Source of the DNA: Atherix ibis | Taxonomy: Eukaryota > Arthropoda > Insecta > Diptera > Athericidae | NCBI GenBank assembly: GCA_958298945.1 | Contig: OY282605.1 | Span: 109,178,267 to 109,242,266, forward strand | DNA length: 64,000 nucleotides | Direction of reading: 5' to 3' | In this document: piece by piece, positions 27,171-39,856 of the stretch | Position numbering within the stretch: position 1 is the stretch's first letter | How the letters are laid out: every line of letters starts with the position of its first letter | The notes under the pieces: generated by a model | Databases searched by the model: none | The model's input: only the letters and a program-made list of their open reading frames with translations | Told to the model about the DNA's origin: nothing | Translations under genes and position numbers: made by a program

Positions 27171-28006
27171 CGAGGTCTGTTCAAAAAGTATCGCGAATTT
27201 TGAATTTCTGCGGATTACGTATATTTGATTTTCGATTTTGTGGCGTTATGCTGGTACTCATGTCTCTCACTTATGGCGAGAAGCTCGGCCGTTTTGAATG
27301 TTCAGTTAATTTTTGACAGCTGCACGTGTTTTGGCTCGTCTTCGATTTTTGCCCATTCCAAAAAATAGATCAAAGAATCTGTTTCGGGAACAGTGGACCA
27401 GATCTGGGGAATACGGTGGCTGCGGCATTATTAGTGAGTTGTTTTTGGCCAAAAATTCGTGTACAAGCAACAATGTGTGAGCAGGGGCGTTATCATGGTG
27501 GAAAAGCCAATATTTATTCTTTCACAAATCCGGGCGTTTCTGGCGAGTTGCTTCGCGCAACTTGCGCATAACTTACAGGTAATATTCCTTATTGACCGTT
27601 CTACCCTGTGGCAAGAACTCATGATGCACTACGCACCTACAGTCGAAGAAAACTGTAAGCAAAACATTCGCATTCGACCGAACATGGCGCGCATTTTTCG
27701 GTATTGGCTCGTGCGGCAGCTTCCATTGGGATGAATGAACTTTGGTTTCCACGTTATAAACCCATGATTCGCCTCCAGTTATGACCCTCTGGAGCAAATT
27801 TGGGTCGTCGCGGACAGAGTCCAACAGCTTCTTAGCAATGTTAATGCGATGCGGTTTTTGTCAAAAATTAACTGAACATTCAATATGGCCGAATATGTCG
27901 ACATAAGTGAGAGACATGAGTACCAGCATAACGCCACAAAATCGAAAATCAAATATACGTAACCCGCAAAAATTCAAAATTCGCGATACTTTTTGAAAAG
28001 ACTTCG
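27171..28006 (-). mobile_element. Mariner copy 2 (non-autonomous, inverted 5' ends)
   Basis: TA-flanked (27169-27170 and 28007-28008). Both ends start CGAGG(T)CTGTTC/CGAAGTCTTTTC and are inverted copies of the family's 5' end, over about 150 bp. The remaining transposase is on the minus strand (27824-27573: DSVRDDPNLLQRVITGGESW, then LLTVFFDC). The join between LFP(K) and the inverted transposase start (near 27357-27390) is the same breakpoint as in copy 1 at 3678-4607. It lies 145 bp beyond the stop codon of the CCDC142-like gene, so it may be part of that gene's 3' UTR. Confidence 0.8.
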
Positions 28007-29244
28007 TACATAATACTCAACTAACAATAGCTACAAACCTTTTTCTAACCGAAATGATTTCCAATACCCTTTTTAAAGACTGCACACAAATATAGTTTAA
28101 CTGTTTTTATAACATAACAATTTATATGTGAACAAAAGGAGGAGGGAGGAGCGGTATGTGTAGTATAAAGATCAAGACAAATAACAAATGCCTTAGTACT
28201 ATTTAATTTATAAAACTACATGATCTAAGTTCTTTATAATCTAAGATCACATAATACTTCGTTAAATTGTGTACTTTTATTCGGTCCAAAAGTATACTAT
28301 AAATAAGAAGTACATTTTTTTCTTTGAAGCTTCTTGCCTGAACACAAATAACACTGCCAATTTCTTAAATAAAAAATTGCTCAAATTTGACGCCGGTTTG
28401 ACTTTATTTTTGTCCACCGCCGATAATTTTATTCATATTGGTGTTATAGGCAATCTACTAACCTTTTCTTCATATTGAAAATGAAACGCCACGAGTACAT
28501 TTGAACAGATCACATATATTTGAGATGAAAAATAGAAACAAAAAAAATGTATTTTTCTTTAATAGAATATTATTTACAAAATTGTACAAAAATCACAAAA
28601 GAATTGACTTTATTATTGTTATTTTCTTTCAAAAAGAAAAAAATAATAATAAAAAATAAAAAATATCAAAAAGGTTCTGTTTTTTTTTTTGTTTTTTTGT
28701 TTTTTTTTTGCTTTTTTTACTTATCATATATCAAAACAAATAATTACACTGCTTTCCAGTTTTTCATTTTCCTTTCTATGTGTAAACTTTACCTCACAAT
28801 ATATTTTTTGCTTGATTAAATTTTCTTTTTTCTTATTTTAATTTTATTAAATATATTTTACATAAATATTTTTTTATTTTTTGCTATTAATCTTAATCGA
28901 TAGATAATTTCATTAGTAATCTTATAATCTTACATTTTTTCCTTATTTATTTTCTTACATTAATAATATTTGTAAAATTCGGAACAATTTAAATGTCCTT
29001 CTTTAATGCAAATTATTTAATTCTAAAAACAAAACAAACAAAAATTTTTTATCTATAAATAAAATTTCTTTTCATTCAATTTAAATTAATTTCTTTTTAT
29101 AATATAATTTATATATCGTTTTTTCCTTATTCATTCTATTCATAAATTAGATATTAAACAAAAATATGCAGAAATAAAAAAAAATATATTATAAATATAT
29201 AAATTAAAATATTTCTAGGCGATTGATTCAGACTAGAAGCTTTT
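28007..29244. other. Intergenic, AT-rich; includes Uxs 3' region
   Basis: No gene recognised. Poly-T and poly-A runs occur at 28680-28720. The open frames at 28269-28478 and 28547-28819 show no family motif. The right part is presumably the 3' UTR of Uxs. Confidence 0.5.
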
Positions 29245-32192
29245 TCACGATTTTATTGTCGTGCTATCTGGTATAAAAATATTCCGTTCTGAATGTTTAG
29301 TCCTTTGCAATTCTTGACGAAAGTATTCAATTGTTTTGTGTAATCCTACTTTTAACGGCACCTGAAATAAAGTTTTTGAGAAAATATTTTAATATATGAA
29401 AGAAATCAATTTATATTAAATGTAAGTTATAGAAATATTTCTGAAAGCATTTTTTTTTTTAATTAATTTATTTAAAAAACAGTAATATTATATTTTATCG
29501 ACTAAGCGTAATTATCACAACAAATATTAAAAAGCTGGCTAAATATTTTAAGGTAATATTTTATTAAGCATTAAATTTATTGAATTTATATATCTTATCA
29601 AAATGTCTTATCATTTCTGTTTTCATTCAATTAATCTTTAGACAATTTTAGATTATGTTTAATTATGTAAACAAAAAAAATAAAAAGGGTCCTAGTTGTT
29701 TCGTCACTTCTAGATTATGTGCGATAAATAAATAAATCTGACTAAGATAAGAGCTCGATATAAAAATAAATATATATTTATTTTTCTTAAAATAAATATT
29801 TTTCATTTATTTTTATACACTTATAACCACCTATTTTCTTATCAAAATGCTTTATATTTCTAGTTTTGATTCATTTCAATACATTTAGATATTCTTATCT
29901 AAAGAAAATAAGTTACCAATCATTATTCGTTTGTATTTTTTTAAAGTTTTCTTATAAATTGTTTCCTATTTTAACAATTCTAAAATTAAAATACAACATA
30001 CCCTTGGCTCCCAATTCAAATATGTTTTGGCTCTTGTTATATCAGGCTTCCTACGTTGCGGATCGTCTTCTACTGCAGCTATTTGTAATATTTTACTTTT
30101 ACCACCAACCAGGTCTTTAATAATAATAGCGAATTCTATTTTCATCAGTTAACATGTTAAATTAAAAATATAAAAAATATATTTATTGATAGCAAGTGGT
30201 TCAAATGTATTTAAAATATATTCAGTAATAATTGAGACGAATTATCTCACCTTCAATTGTTCGTTCGACCGGATTACCAATATTTACAGGTTGTGTATAG
30301 TTCGATTCCATTAATGCGACCAGCCCATCAATCAGATCTGATACATATTGAAACGATCGTGTTTGTCTACCATTACCGTAAATCGTTATCGATTCATTTT
30401 GTAATGCCTGAAGTATGAAATTGGACACCACTCGGCCATCGTTCATATGCATTCTAGGCCCATATGTGTTGAATATTCTTGCCACTCGTACACTAACATT
30501 TTCTTGTTTAGCATAAGCATAACTTAGAGTTTCAGAGACACGTTTACCCTCATCGTAACATGCTCGTGGGCCTGATTGAATAGGATTCAATTAATTATTA
30601 GATAGTATTTGTAAAAGAAAAATTATCAAAATATAGTCAGTAGCAATTGATTAAGTACCAATCGGATTCACATGGCCCCAATATGTTTCAGGTTGTGGGT
30701 GAACTGTGGGGTCTCCATATACTTCAGACGTACTTGCAATCAGCACTCGTGCTCCTACTCTTTTTGCTAAGCCAAGAACATTAATTGTACCTAAAATCGA
30801 ATATTATGATCGTTTTATTTAAGGACTAAATTAATAACAACAAAAATTATTTTCTAAAAAACTGCTTTCTATGTACCCATCGTGTTTGTTTTTATAGTTT
30901 TTACTGGATTCTGCATATAGTGCGGCGGAGACGCTGGACTCGCCAAATGGTAAATTTCGTCAACTTCAATGAAAAGTGGATTAACAATGTCATGATGAAT
31001 CAATTCAAAATTTTGGTGGCCCAGCCATAATTCAACATTTCGTTTTCGTCCCGTAAAAAAATTATCCACAACAATCACCTCATGTCCAAGTTTCATAAGA
31101 TAATCTAAAAGGTGCGATCCAACAAATCCAGCACCACCAGTAATCTAAAGTTAAGTAACATGGACACCAATAATTAATTGTTCCGTTAATAAAATATTGT
31201 AGTAAAATAAAAGAACGTTTCACTTAATAGTGCAGCAATAATAAAGAGAAGTTTGAACTAATTTTTAACGGACCAGTCAAATTATAAAAAACCATTCCAA
31301 CTAATGAATTATTAATTTTTATAATCACAGTGAGAAAAAAATCAAGATCACTTTTTTTTCGAATCCACAACTAAGAAAACGTTTTATACAAACACTTTAA
31401 TTAAATTTGGTTGATATTGAACACAAAAGAAATATTGGAAACCAGAAAAACTTTTGGAAATTATTTTTGCTTCTTTTTCTTTTTATGTAAAAAAAACTGG
31501 CTATTAAAGAATACCTGTTCACTGAGTTACTTATTTTGGATATAAATTTCTCATTGGTACGCAAATTCTTTTATATGTTCACGTATAAAATGTTCATTGT
31601 CCGAAATAAAAGCGAATATTATATTATAATATAGGGGTGCCTTCGTCGTCTTTTTTTTTCAAAGAAATTAAAACAATTTAAAAAAATTAATAATTCGGCA
31701 ACTTTCTCATATGATATAAAAATTGTCTACGTATTATAACGTACGTTCGTAGACAATTATTTCAACTTGCAACACCAAAAAATGTATATGAATAATTTAT
31801 TAACAGTTAATCCGGCACTAAAGACTTACCAAAATTCTTTTTCGATTTTTATAATTAAGAAATTTCACTTCCGGATATTTCCTAGGCATTCCAGCTTCCA
31901 AATGCTTGATTTTTTGCTCAAGATCATCCAATCTCCGTTTCAATTCCAATTTCTGTACTTTCATATCCTCGGCGAACTGCTCATAGTCATTGGCATTGAC
32001 ATGATCTACAGGCGCTGCCCCATTTTCCTCCTGGAACACATCGAACTTTTTGTTATCAAATGCCGCTGAACTACCCAATGATTTATACACAAGCACCACT
32101 GTAATTTCAAAAATAAACATCAACTTTCCACTAAAGAATCTGATATTGCAAACGCTCAACGCAATACCGTACCTAGCGCCAATGCGAGACAT
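29245..32192 (-). CDS. Uxs: UDP-glucuronate decarboxylase (UDP-xylose synthase)
   Basis: Exons in coding order are 32192-31830, 31144-30877, 30790-30659, 30571-30251, 30135-30002 and 29361-29245. All are GT-AG with consistent phases and give 444 residues, close to the usual length of animal Uxs. The enzyme converts UDP-glucuronate to UDP-xylose in the Golgi/ER lumen, the xylose donor for proteoglycan linkers and Notch O-glucose extension. The N-terminus has a single membrane anchor ([12 protein letters not shown]) followed by a coiled-coil stem ([20 protein letters not shown]), fitting a type II Golgi protein. The NAD-binding motif [10 protein letters not shown] opens exon 2, the catalytic TSEVYG is in exon 3 and the YxxxK motif YDEGK opens exon 4. 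Start 32192 (MSRIGARYG) was chosen as nearest before the anchor; an upstream in-frame extension exists. Confidence 0.96.
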
Positions 32193-33208
32193 ATTATTGC
32201 AACCTGCTTCATTTTTCGTTTCGGTAATAACATTATGCGCCAGCCAGCCGCTATTTATATACTCCGACAACATCGAAATCCTCGTTATAATTCGCCAAAT
32301 GAGCTGCTGCTGCTACTGCTGCTGCTTCTACTCTACTGCTTCTACTACTGGTTTCGGCACATTCAGACAAAATGGCGATAACACAATAAAAGCACAATAA
32401 GCAAAAGGTCAATTTTTATAGTGTGCACTCCAAAAATATATAGCGACAAAATAATTTATTTTATTATTAATTACTGATTCTTTTATAACTGCGAATATTT
32501 CACTATTAAAAACATGATATGTATTTTCACTGCATTTCCACCCATGATTCAACACAAAAACTCACTCCCTGACAGATCAACTCATTTGAAAATCAAAACA
32601 AACAAAATTTGACATTTACCTACGCATGGTAAATATTTTAATTGCGCAACAGTCGAGGGTACTTTCAAAGGGCCACTTACAAATTTATTATTCCACTCGA
32701 TTTTTTGTAAAAAAAAAATTGTAATATTCATAATTTGATGATGCAACATGCAAAATAATTTTTCAAAAAAAAACTATGTTCTTTAAAAATTATTTATTAT
32801 TGGATATTTTTTAATGGTTTTTATACATATTTATCTATTGTTAAAAAATAATAATCTAAAAACTCTTTTTTGAAAACAAACAAAAAACATTTTCTAATAT
32901 GATAAATATTATTAATTAAAATGTAGATTCATAACTAGTCTTATATTCAGAATTACACAAAAATGCTTGTAGGAAAATAAAAAAATTAAATATTTTTTAT
33001 AAATTTTATTAAATGGATCGGTAAAAAATATCTAGCATAATTTAAAGTACATAAAATGAGCTGAATTTCAGTTTCAGTTGCTTAAAATTAATAGGAATGT
33101 TATTGTTTTGCATAAGGTAAACAAGAAAAAAACAAAATTAAATTCGTTTTAACAGCTGAGTATTTGCATCAACTTAATGTATGGCTAGTTTTTTTTCGAT
33201 TATTATCA
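32193..33208. other. Intergenic region between Uxs and rumi
   Basis: Contains the presumed Uxs promoter and 5' UTR (with a CTG/CTACTG-rich stretch at 32300-32350) and the rumi 3' region. No further gene seen; the + frame at 32050-32400 is the shadow of Uxs exon 1. Confidence 0.5.
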
Positions 33209-34445
33209 TTATTTAATGGCGATTAAACTTTCGTCTAGAATAACATCAAATTTAATTAAGTTGCTATATTTTTTAAGTAATTTTCGCCAGTAACATTCAA
33301 CATCTTCCATTCGTAAATGGTCAATTATAAATTGATAACCCCGATCGGCAATTTCCTGGGCCAGATCATCATGACGTTTGAAAAATTCTATCAGACTTTG
33401 TAGTTCAGCATCTGTTGGATTCGATCGCACAGGAACAAAATGTACCCACGGTTTCATGGCGCTATAAAAGAATTCTTTCCACTCATCACCAACATGGAAA
33501 ACAAGCGATCTACACAAAAACAAATGTTTAAAACGAAAACTGGCAGCAACACCACGAAAATTGAACAAATAACGGTATTTGCAATGATCTTCAAATGACA
33601 CCTCTTTAGCTGGTTCTGCATTAAGTGTATCTTTGGGTGATTTCCATGCTTGATTTTTTGTATACTGAGCATCCACAATGTTCTTATTTTTTCGAGATAG
33701 ACGTATCAGTGCATCACGTTCATCAGCCGTACGAGAGCCCCGAAAGAAGGCTTTTCGATTTTTTTTACTCCACGGTGTATTTTTTGCCGCTTCAGTTATA
33801 GACGCTATATGTTTGTCCCAACGTCCTATTCCTGTCGGATACAGTGAAATTGCCGGACCACCTTCCCAAAATGCCCACGCCGGATACATTATGTCTATAA
33901 ACTCATCAGTTTTACTAAAAGAAAATACGGGCCCCTTTCTGGAAAACTGATAGTTTACTTGTGGCCAATCCCGACAATTTATTATCATTTCCATATTAGG
34001 CAGCTCCGGCAGCAGAGGCTTGATAAAATACTCTATACCAGCACACCTCGCTGGAAACATGCAGTTCGCCGATCTATATAATTTGTGATTATATATTTGA
34101 TATTTTGTGCCTCGATCTGATACGAAATCAATCATCTCCTTTGTTACACCATCTTTGAACGGCTTCAAGTCCGCGTCAATAACAGACTCGTAACACTGAC
34201 AATCATTTTCCGTACATGGTTTGTAGAATTTAACAGCCTCTTCGATTTGTTGTAAATAAATATTGCTTTCTGAAAGTAGTAAATTCAAGTGACATTTTTT
34301 TATAAAGTCGTACAAGTATATAAATACCTTTAGTGTATTTAAAAGCTTTATTCTCAGTCTCGCAAATGTCTTTATCAAAGCATTGTTTTGCGTATGATGA
34401 TATCACAACTGTAAGAAATACTCCAAATACAAATCCTCTTGCCAT
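33209..34445 (-). CDS. rumi: Protein O-glucosyltransferase (Rumi/POGLUT1, CAP10 family)
   Basis: Two exons, 34445-34328 and 34269-33209 (phase 1), encode 392 residues; the Drosophila protein is about 410. It adds O-glucose to serines in EGF repeats, for example of Notch, in the ER. A signal peptide ([19 protein letters not shown]) is followed by cysteine pairs and the CAP10 domain. Landmarks are NCRDWPQV (region of the catalytic Asp), [12 protein letters not shown] (donor-sugar site), [17 protein letters not shown] and [11 protein letters not shown], all near-identical to fly Rumi. The oddity is the C-terminus: the frame ends DESLIAIK then TAA, where fly Rumi continues a few residues to a KDEL-type ER-retention signal. 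No retention motif is visible here. It is divergently arranged with Bcs1, 575 bp away. Confidence 0.95.
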
Positions 34446-35020
34446 TATTTCCTGCGAGTTTTAATTAAAAATTTACCAAAAACCCAGTATAGTTAGATTT
34501 GAAACTGTTATTAAAAATTTATAAACAAAATCTTATCCGATTTCTCGATGAATGAATGAATTTTGATTAAAAATCTAAACTCTTTTGTAGGGCAACACTC
34601 ACCAGCTGTCAATTTTTTCTAAATTAATTTTCAAAATGATATGAAAAGAGACATACTAACCTTTAAACAAGAGAGAAACCGGTAACTAATAAGAATACTA
34701 AAAACACAAAAAGGTTTACATCATTCATTCCTTAGATTATTCAATATAAATACATTTAGTTTAACTAAATATAATTCCAAAAAAATAAGAATACGATCTA
34801 CAAGCACCTGTTGTTTACATTCTCAAAACTAATATTAAGTTCTACCATGTGCGAATTGTTGGATTATAATTTTGACACCGATTTACTGTGTTGCCAGAAG
34901 CATTTTCTTATTTTAACTGTCAAAAATTGTCTACGCATAATTCGTTCGAATTGGAATTTTTTTTTGCAAATATTGAATAATTTTTTCTCTGATGTTATAT
35001 AAAAATTTACTAGCGCAATT
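34446..35020. promoter_or_regulatory. Shared divergent intergenic region of rumi and Bcs1
   Basis: 575 bp separate the two start codons, so both promoters and 5' UTRs must lie here or in unrecognised upstream exons. No TATA element or initiator can be named with confidence. The + frame 34811-35002 has no family motif. Confidence 0.4.
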
Positions 35021-36482
35021 ATGCCAATAACAGAATATATCTCTGGACTATCAGATAATCCATATTTTGGTGCGGGTTTTGGTTTATTTGGAATTGGAGC
35101 CGGTGCAGCGATATTACGTAAGGGATTCCAAGGCGCTTACGTCCTATTTCGTCGACATTATATGATAACACTCGAAGTCCCATGTAGAGATAAATCTTAT
35201 CAGTGGTTACTACAGTGGATAACACGAAAAGGTGCAAGAAAAACCCAGCATTTAAGTGTCGAAACATCGTTTGTGCAGAAAGATACAGGGCACGTTAAGA
35301 CAAAGTATGAATTTATACCCAGTATTGGTACTCATGTAATGTGGTACGGTGGCACTTGGATAAGGGTTGAAAGAACGAGGGAGCAGCAAACTCTGGATCT
35401 TCATATGGGTGTACCATGGGAAAGCGTAACATTAACAGCATTCGGTCGGGATAAGAACTTATACTTTAGGATTCTTGAGGAAGGTTTGTGCAGTTAGTTT
35501 CTAATTATATTTGTCATTTCATCGCTAATTTATTTATGCATAGCCAGACAGTTAGCTTTGAAAGAAACCGAGGGGAAAACCATTATGTATACAGCAATGG
35601 GAGCTGAATGGCGACCTTTTGGCCATCCGCGAAAGCGACGTCCTATCCGCTCAGTTGTTCTGGCAGACGGTATATCTGATAAAATAATTGAAGATTGCCA
35701 GGAGTTTATAAATAATCCACAATGGTACGCCGAACGAGGCATTCCTTACCGCCGAGGGTATTTACTGTACGGACCACCAGGTTGCGGGAAATCCAGCTTC
35801 ATAACGGCGCTCGCGGGCGAACTAGAATACGGCATATGTCTGCTTAATTTATCCGAACGAGGACTAACTGATGATCGTCTTAATCATTTAATGAAGTCAG
35901 TATAAAATATGTTCAGTCTTGTAATTGTACAACATTTAAAATTGAAACGACATTCAAATTTTTTTTCTAGTGTGGCTCCTGAACAATCTATAATTCTGCT
36001 TGAGGATGTAGACGCTGCATTTGTTTCGCGAGAAGAATCGAAACAGCAAGCAACAGCATACGAAGGCTTGAATCGAGTGACTTTCAGCGGACTACTAAAT
36101 TGTTTGGATGGCGTCGCATCGACCGAAGCTAGAATAGTTTTTATGACAACCAACTATCTTGAACGGTGATTGATTTACATTAATTTTTGATAAATATCCG
36201 TTGTAAATCAAATTTTATAGTCTCGATGCTGCATTGATTCGGCCAGGCAGGGTGGACCTAAAGGAATATATTAGTTACTGTGATGAACATCAACTGAAAG
36301 AAATGTTTAAACGATTTTACAGTGGAACGGATAGTATAGAAAATGCCAATATATTTGCTGAAAAAGTATTGTCACACAACAAACCAGTTAGTCCAGCGCA
36401 AATTCAAGGATATTTCATGATTCATAAATTATCCGATCAGAAAGCTATTTTGGATGATGTTGAATCCATATGGAATAAGTGA
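35021..36482 (+). CDS. Bcs1: Mitochondrial chaperone BCS1 (AAA ATPase)
   Basis: Exons 35021-35483, 35544-35895, 35971-36165 and 36221-36482 encode 423 residues (human BCS1L has 419). The protein translocates the folded Rieske iron-sulfur protein across the inner mitochondrial membrane for complex III assembly. A single N-terminal membrane helix ([17 protein letters not shown]) precedes a BCS1-specific domain. The AAA domain follows, with Walker [10 protein letters not shown] (exon 2) and Walker [11 protein letters not shown] (exon 3). [14 protein letters not shown] segment follows, then [20 protein letters not shown] (sensor and arginine finger region). Exon 2 ends with donor GTCAGT, which restores NHLMNVAPEQS; the alternative GTATAA 4 bases on would shift frame. 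The start follows directly after in-frame stops. Confidence 0.97.
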
Positions 36483-36614
36483 TATGGTTCGCAATCACTG
36501 TAACAAAATTATCATACATATATATTATGTGGTTTTAATTTTATTTATAATTGTAATTTCTAGAAAGTAAAATATATATACAAATATCATGAAAATTAAG
36601 AGAATTATTCAAAA

Positions 36615-37876
36615 TTATTTCTTTTTTCTTCGTCGCTTTTTCTTCGTTTCAATTAGTTGTTTTGGATTTTTCTTTGCACACAAGCGCCACCAATTTTGTA
36701 TACGTTTAGCGCTGAGAATCCTTTTTTGTTTATTAAAGAATCGAAAAATTATATCGTTTTCTTTTTCTAGTAATTCGGTTTTCAATTCAATATCTTTATT
36801 CATTTCGACAATTTGATCTTCTAATATGTTTTTATCTATTTCGAAAGTTTCATTTTCTTTATCATAAGTATCCGACCAATGGTTAAGTTCCTTTTCAAGA
36901 TTTTCGCAAATTTTTTTGTAACAAGCTAAAATAAAGTATATTTTATCAGTGCTAGGATTTTAAAATATTTCTCCTTTATTTTTTAGTTATCAAATTACCC
37001 TGAATGCTTTTAGCAACAACTTGTTCACATGATATACACTCCTCATATAAATGAAGACGGTTCAGTTCTATTTCATTTTCCATATTCATTTTTGTGGCAA
37101 CTAAATCCATATCAGCTTTACTAGCTGCTTCTATATATCTTTGTGTTCGGGCAATATCAATAGAATTGTCCTAGAATTTCAATGAATTTTCTTTTTAAAA
37201 AAATTTAAAAAAATAAAAATAACCATAACGATTCATATTTGAAATTTTACTGTACACAATATTTTGAGCATAAAGAGGATATTTCTTATTTTCATACCAT
37301 AATATCTTGACTAACCCGCATTCTTTTTTCTTGATTGGTATTTATTAAAGTCTTAATAGTTTTGTAATCTTTTTCTAAAGTATCCCTCATGAATTGAACT
37401 TTAGCTTTACTTTGGTTAAATTCTGTTAAAAAATTATGCTCACTTTCCTTTAGATTGCAATAATTTATTGTTGAATCAATTAAAATTTTAAAAGTTCTAT
37501 ATTCATCTAATTCTTTATATATGTTATAAAGGACTCTTCTGATTTCATTTCTAAATAATATCATCACAAATTTAAATTAATAAAGATACAAATACAAAAA
37601 ATATTCAGCACTTACATATCATAGTCTATTTTCTCATAATCACTAATATTTATATGGAATGAATCAAATTTTCGATTAAGTATTATTGATAATTTATCAT
37701 TGGCTTCTTTGAGCACAAACATTATTATCGATTTTTGTATAAAATTCAATTGCTTGGTAAATAACGCTAAATGAAAAATATAATTAAATTATAACAAAGA
37801 AATTGGCAATTCTAAAATCTCCTGTTTTATTATCGGCTTTACCTTTATTTTGACTACTACTTGGAAATGAGTCCAT
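36615..37876 (-). CDS. DRC9/IQCG-like protein, paralog A
   Basis: Exons in coding order are 37876-37843, 37766-37616, 37550-37298, 37170-36999 and 36925-36615. All are GT-AG and in phase, giving 306 residues. DRC9 (IQCG) is a calmodulin-binding subunit of the nexin-dynein regulatory complex of motile cilia and flagella; in flies such genes are expected in sperm. The C-terminus carries one IQ motif (AKRIQNWWRLCAKKNPK) and a very basic tail (KKKRRRKKK), preceded by coiled coil (LEKELNHWSDTYDKENE, then KTELLEKEND). Its 253- and 172-base exons equal those of paralog B (47749-49001), with identical phases. It is shorter than human IQCG (443). It is tail-to-tail with Bcs1, 132 bp apart. Assignment as DRC9-like rests on domain layout and on similarity to B. 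Confidence 0.75.
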
Positions 37877-38163
37877 TTTTTACAATGAAACAAAAAATAT
37901 ATAAGTAAACACAAATAATTAAAAAAAAAATTTTTAATTTTAATAAAATTTAAAAAAAAATAGAACGATTTTTTCGGTTACATTTAATACAAATTAAAAA
38001 TGTTCATTTCGGAAGCAAAAATAAATTAAAAAATTATAGAAAGATAGCATTGATTTTCACTTAGTTTTTTTTAAATTTCTTTTTAATTACTGTATAGCTA
38101 TTTTAAATCTCACATAAGCATATACTTACGTGTGTGGAACTAAACTTTATTTAACCATATATA

Positions 38164-39426
38164 TGGTGTATTAAAAATAAATCCATTATTTTTGCATTAA
38201 ATTGAAGGTTTTATGTAGCATAGATAGAATGATACGATTTATGTCAAATATGCACCGTTTAGTTCGATAACTTGTTGCCATTTTGGATGTAATTTCATAA
38301 TGCCTCTCTCATAGAAACCCTTGTCCCTATTGGCAAAAAACTGGGACAGTCGATTTTCACAATCTTCTCTTGAGGCGAATTTTTCACCTGCAAAATCATT
38401 CGTCATAGACAGGAAGAGGTGGTAATCACTTGGTGCCAGGTCCGGACTATAAGGTGAATGCATAAGAACATCCCAACCAAGGTCCCGGGACTTCTGGCGA
38501 GTCACTATCGATGTATGCGGCCTGGCGTTGTCATGATGGAACACAATTCCTCTCCTATTGGCCAAAGCTGGCCGCTTCTGGGCGATTGCTTCTTTCAGAC
38601 GGTCCAATTGTTGACAGTATAGGTCCGAAGTAAGAGTTTGGCCGTAGGGGAGCAGCTCATAGTAGATGATTCAATGCCAGTCCCACCAAACACACAGCAA
38701 AACCTTCCTGGCTGTCAATCCTGGTTTGACCGCGATTTGACCACGACCGTTGTCGCTTGACGTTGTCGTAAGTACCCACTTTTCATCACCAGTAACCATC
38801 CGCTTCAGAAATGGATCGATATTGTTGCGATTCAGCAGCGATTCGCAGATGGAAATTCGGTCCATGAGGTTTTTTTGCGATAACTCGTGTGGCACCCATA
38901 CATCGAGCTTGTTTTTGTATCCAGCCTTATTTAAGTGGTTCCAAACGGTTTTTTGTGCAATGTTTAGCTCCTGGGTAATCGAAACACTGCTTACGTGACG
39001 GTCGGACTCGATGATTTCCATTATTTTATCGACATTTTCGACAATTGGCCTTCCAGAACGTGGTGCATCTTTGACATCAAAATTACCGGAAGAGAATCGA
39101 CGAAACCAAAATTGCGCGTGATTGGCTGTTACAGTATCAGGACCATAAACACTATTCACATTTTCAGCTGCCTGGCTTGCGTTTTTGCCTTTATCGAAGA
39201 AAAACTGTAAAATATGGCGTATTTTCTCTTTGTTGGTGTCCATCTTTGACGCGTGCTAAAAAAATACTGAGTCAAGTAATCACAAAACTGTATAAAAAGC
39301 TTTTTTAGTACGAAATCTTATCTTTCTAACGCCATCTAGTGCAACCCGATCGCACTTTTACAACGGAAGATACAGACTCCTAAAGCCATCTATTGACAAA
39401 ATAACGGATTACTTTTTAATACACCT
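38164..39426 (-). mobile_element. Mariner, mellifera subfamily, nearly full length
   Basis: A 1,263-bp element between TA dinucleotides. The inverted ends GGTGTATTAAAAATAAATCC (left, from 38165) and its counterpart GGTGTATTAAAAAGTAATCC (right, read on the minus strand from 39425) differ at few positions. The transposase (39243-38239, minus) has all expected regions: the N-terminal helix-turn-helix domain, WVPHEL, the first catalytic Asp in VTGDEKW, the second in HHDNARPH and the third in YSPDLAPSDY (DD34D). Conservation and length suggest recent insertion compared with the other elements in the window. Confidence 0.92.
38239..39243 (-). pseudogene. Mariner transposase with one in-frame stop
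   Basis: A reading frame of about 335 codons starts MDTNKEKIRHIL and ends VIELNGAYLT. It is broken once by TGA at 38672-38670, where relatives have Gly in WDxxGI; a single G-to-T-type change would explain it. A short stretch just after VTGDEKWV (near 38770-38725) reads in the wrong frame relative to relatives and then returns, which suggests two compensating small indels. The three catalytic Asp residues are retained. As it stands the protein would be inactive. Confidence 0.85.
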
Positions 39427-39856
39427 TATAATAACCAAATACCCGCGTTATAATTTAGAACATACTGTCTATATGTTAATTTGTTATGGTATCCCTGGCG
39501 ATATTGTTGATGATTTGTTCATTACCTAAAATTTAAATAGGTAACGGACTTTTCGGTCAGTTTTAGTGCCTTTGCACTACCCAAGTAACGCACTCGGCTC
39601 TTAGTTCAGGATTATGTCGTATTACGAATGAGTGCCGTCTATGGACTTGAATGACGGAACTAACTGAACTCGAAATGAATTTAGTGCGAATGTATTGTAA
39701 ATTTTCATTTCTATTAGTTGTGAAATAACCAATTGCTAATTGAATGTTGCGGCGACAACAAGTTTTTCTCGTGCGTAAAATAAAGAAACGTAATAGTACA
39801 TTATATTAATTAAACTATATTATTAGAATTAAAATATATAATAAATAATAATATTA

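Noticed and set aside
27326..27734. Plus-strand frames of 81 and 91 codons
   Set aside because: Antisense readings of the transposase in mariner copy 2.
28547..28819. 90-codon frame rich in Phe, Lys and Leu
   Set aside because: Low-complexity AT-rich sequence with poly-T and poly-A runs; no motif or splice support.
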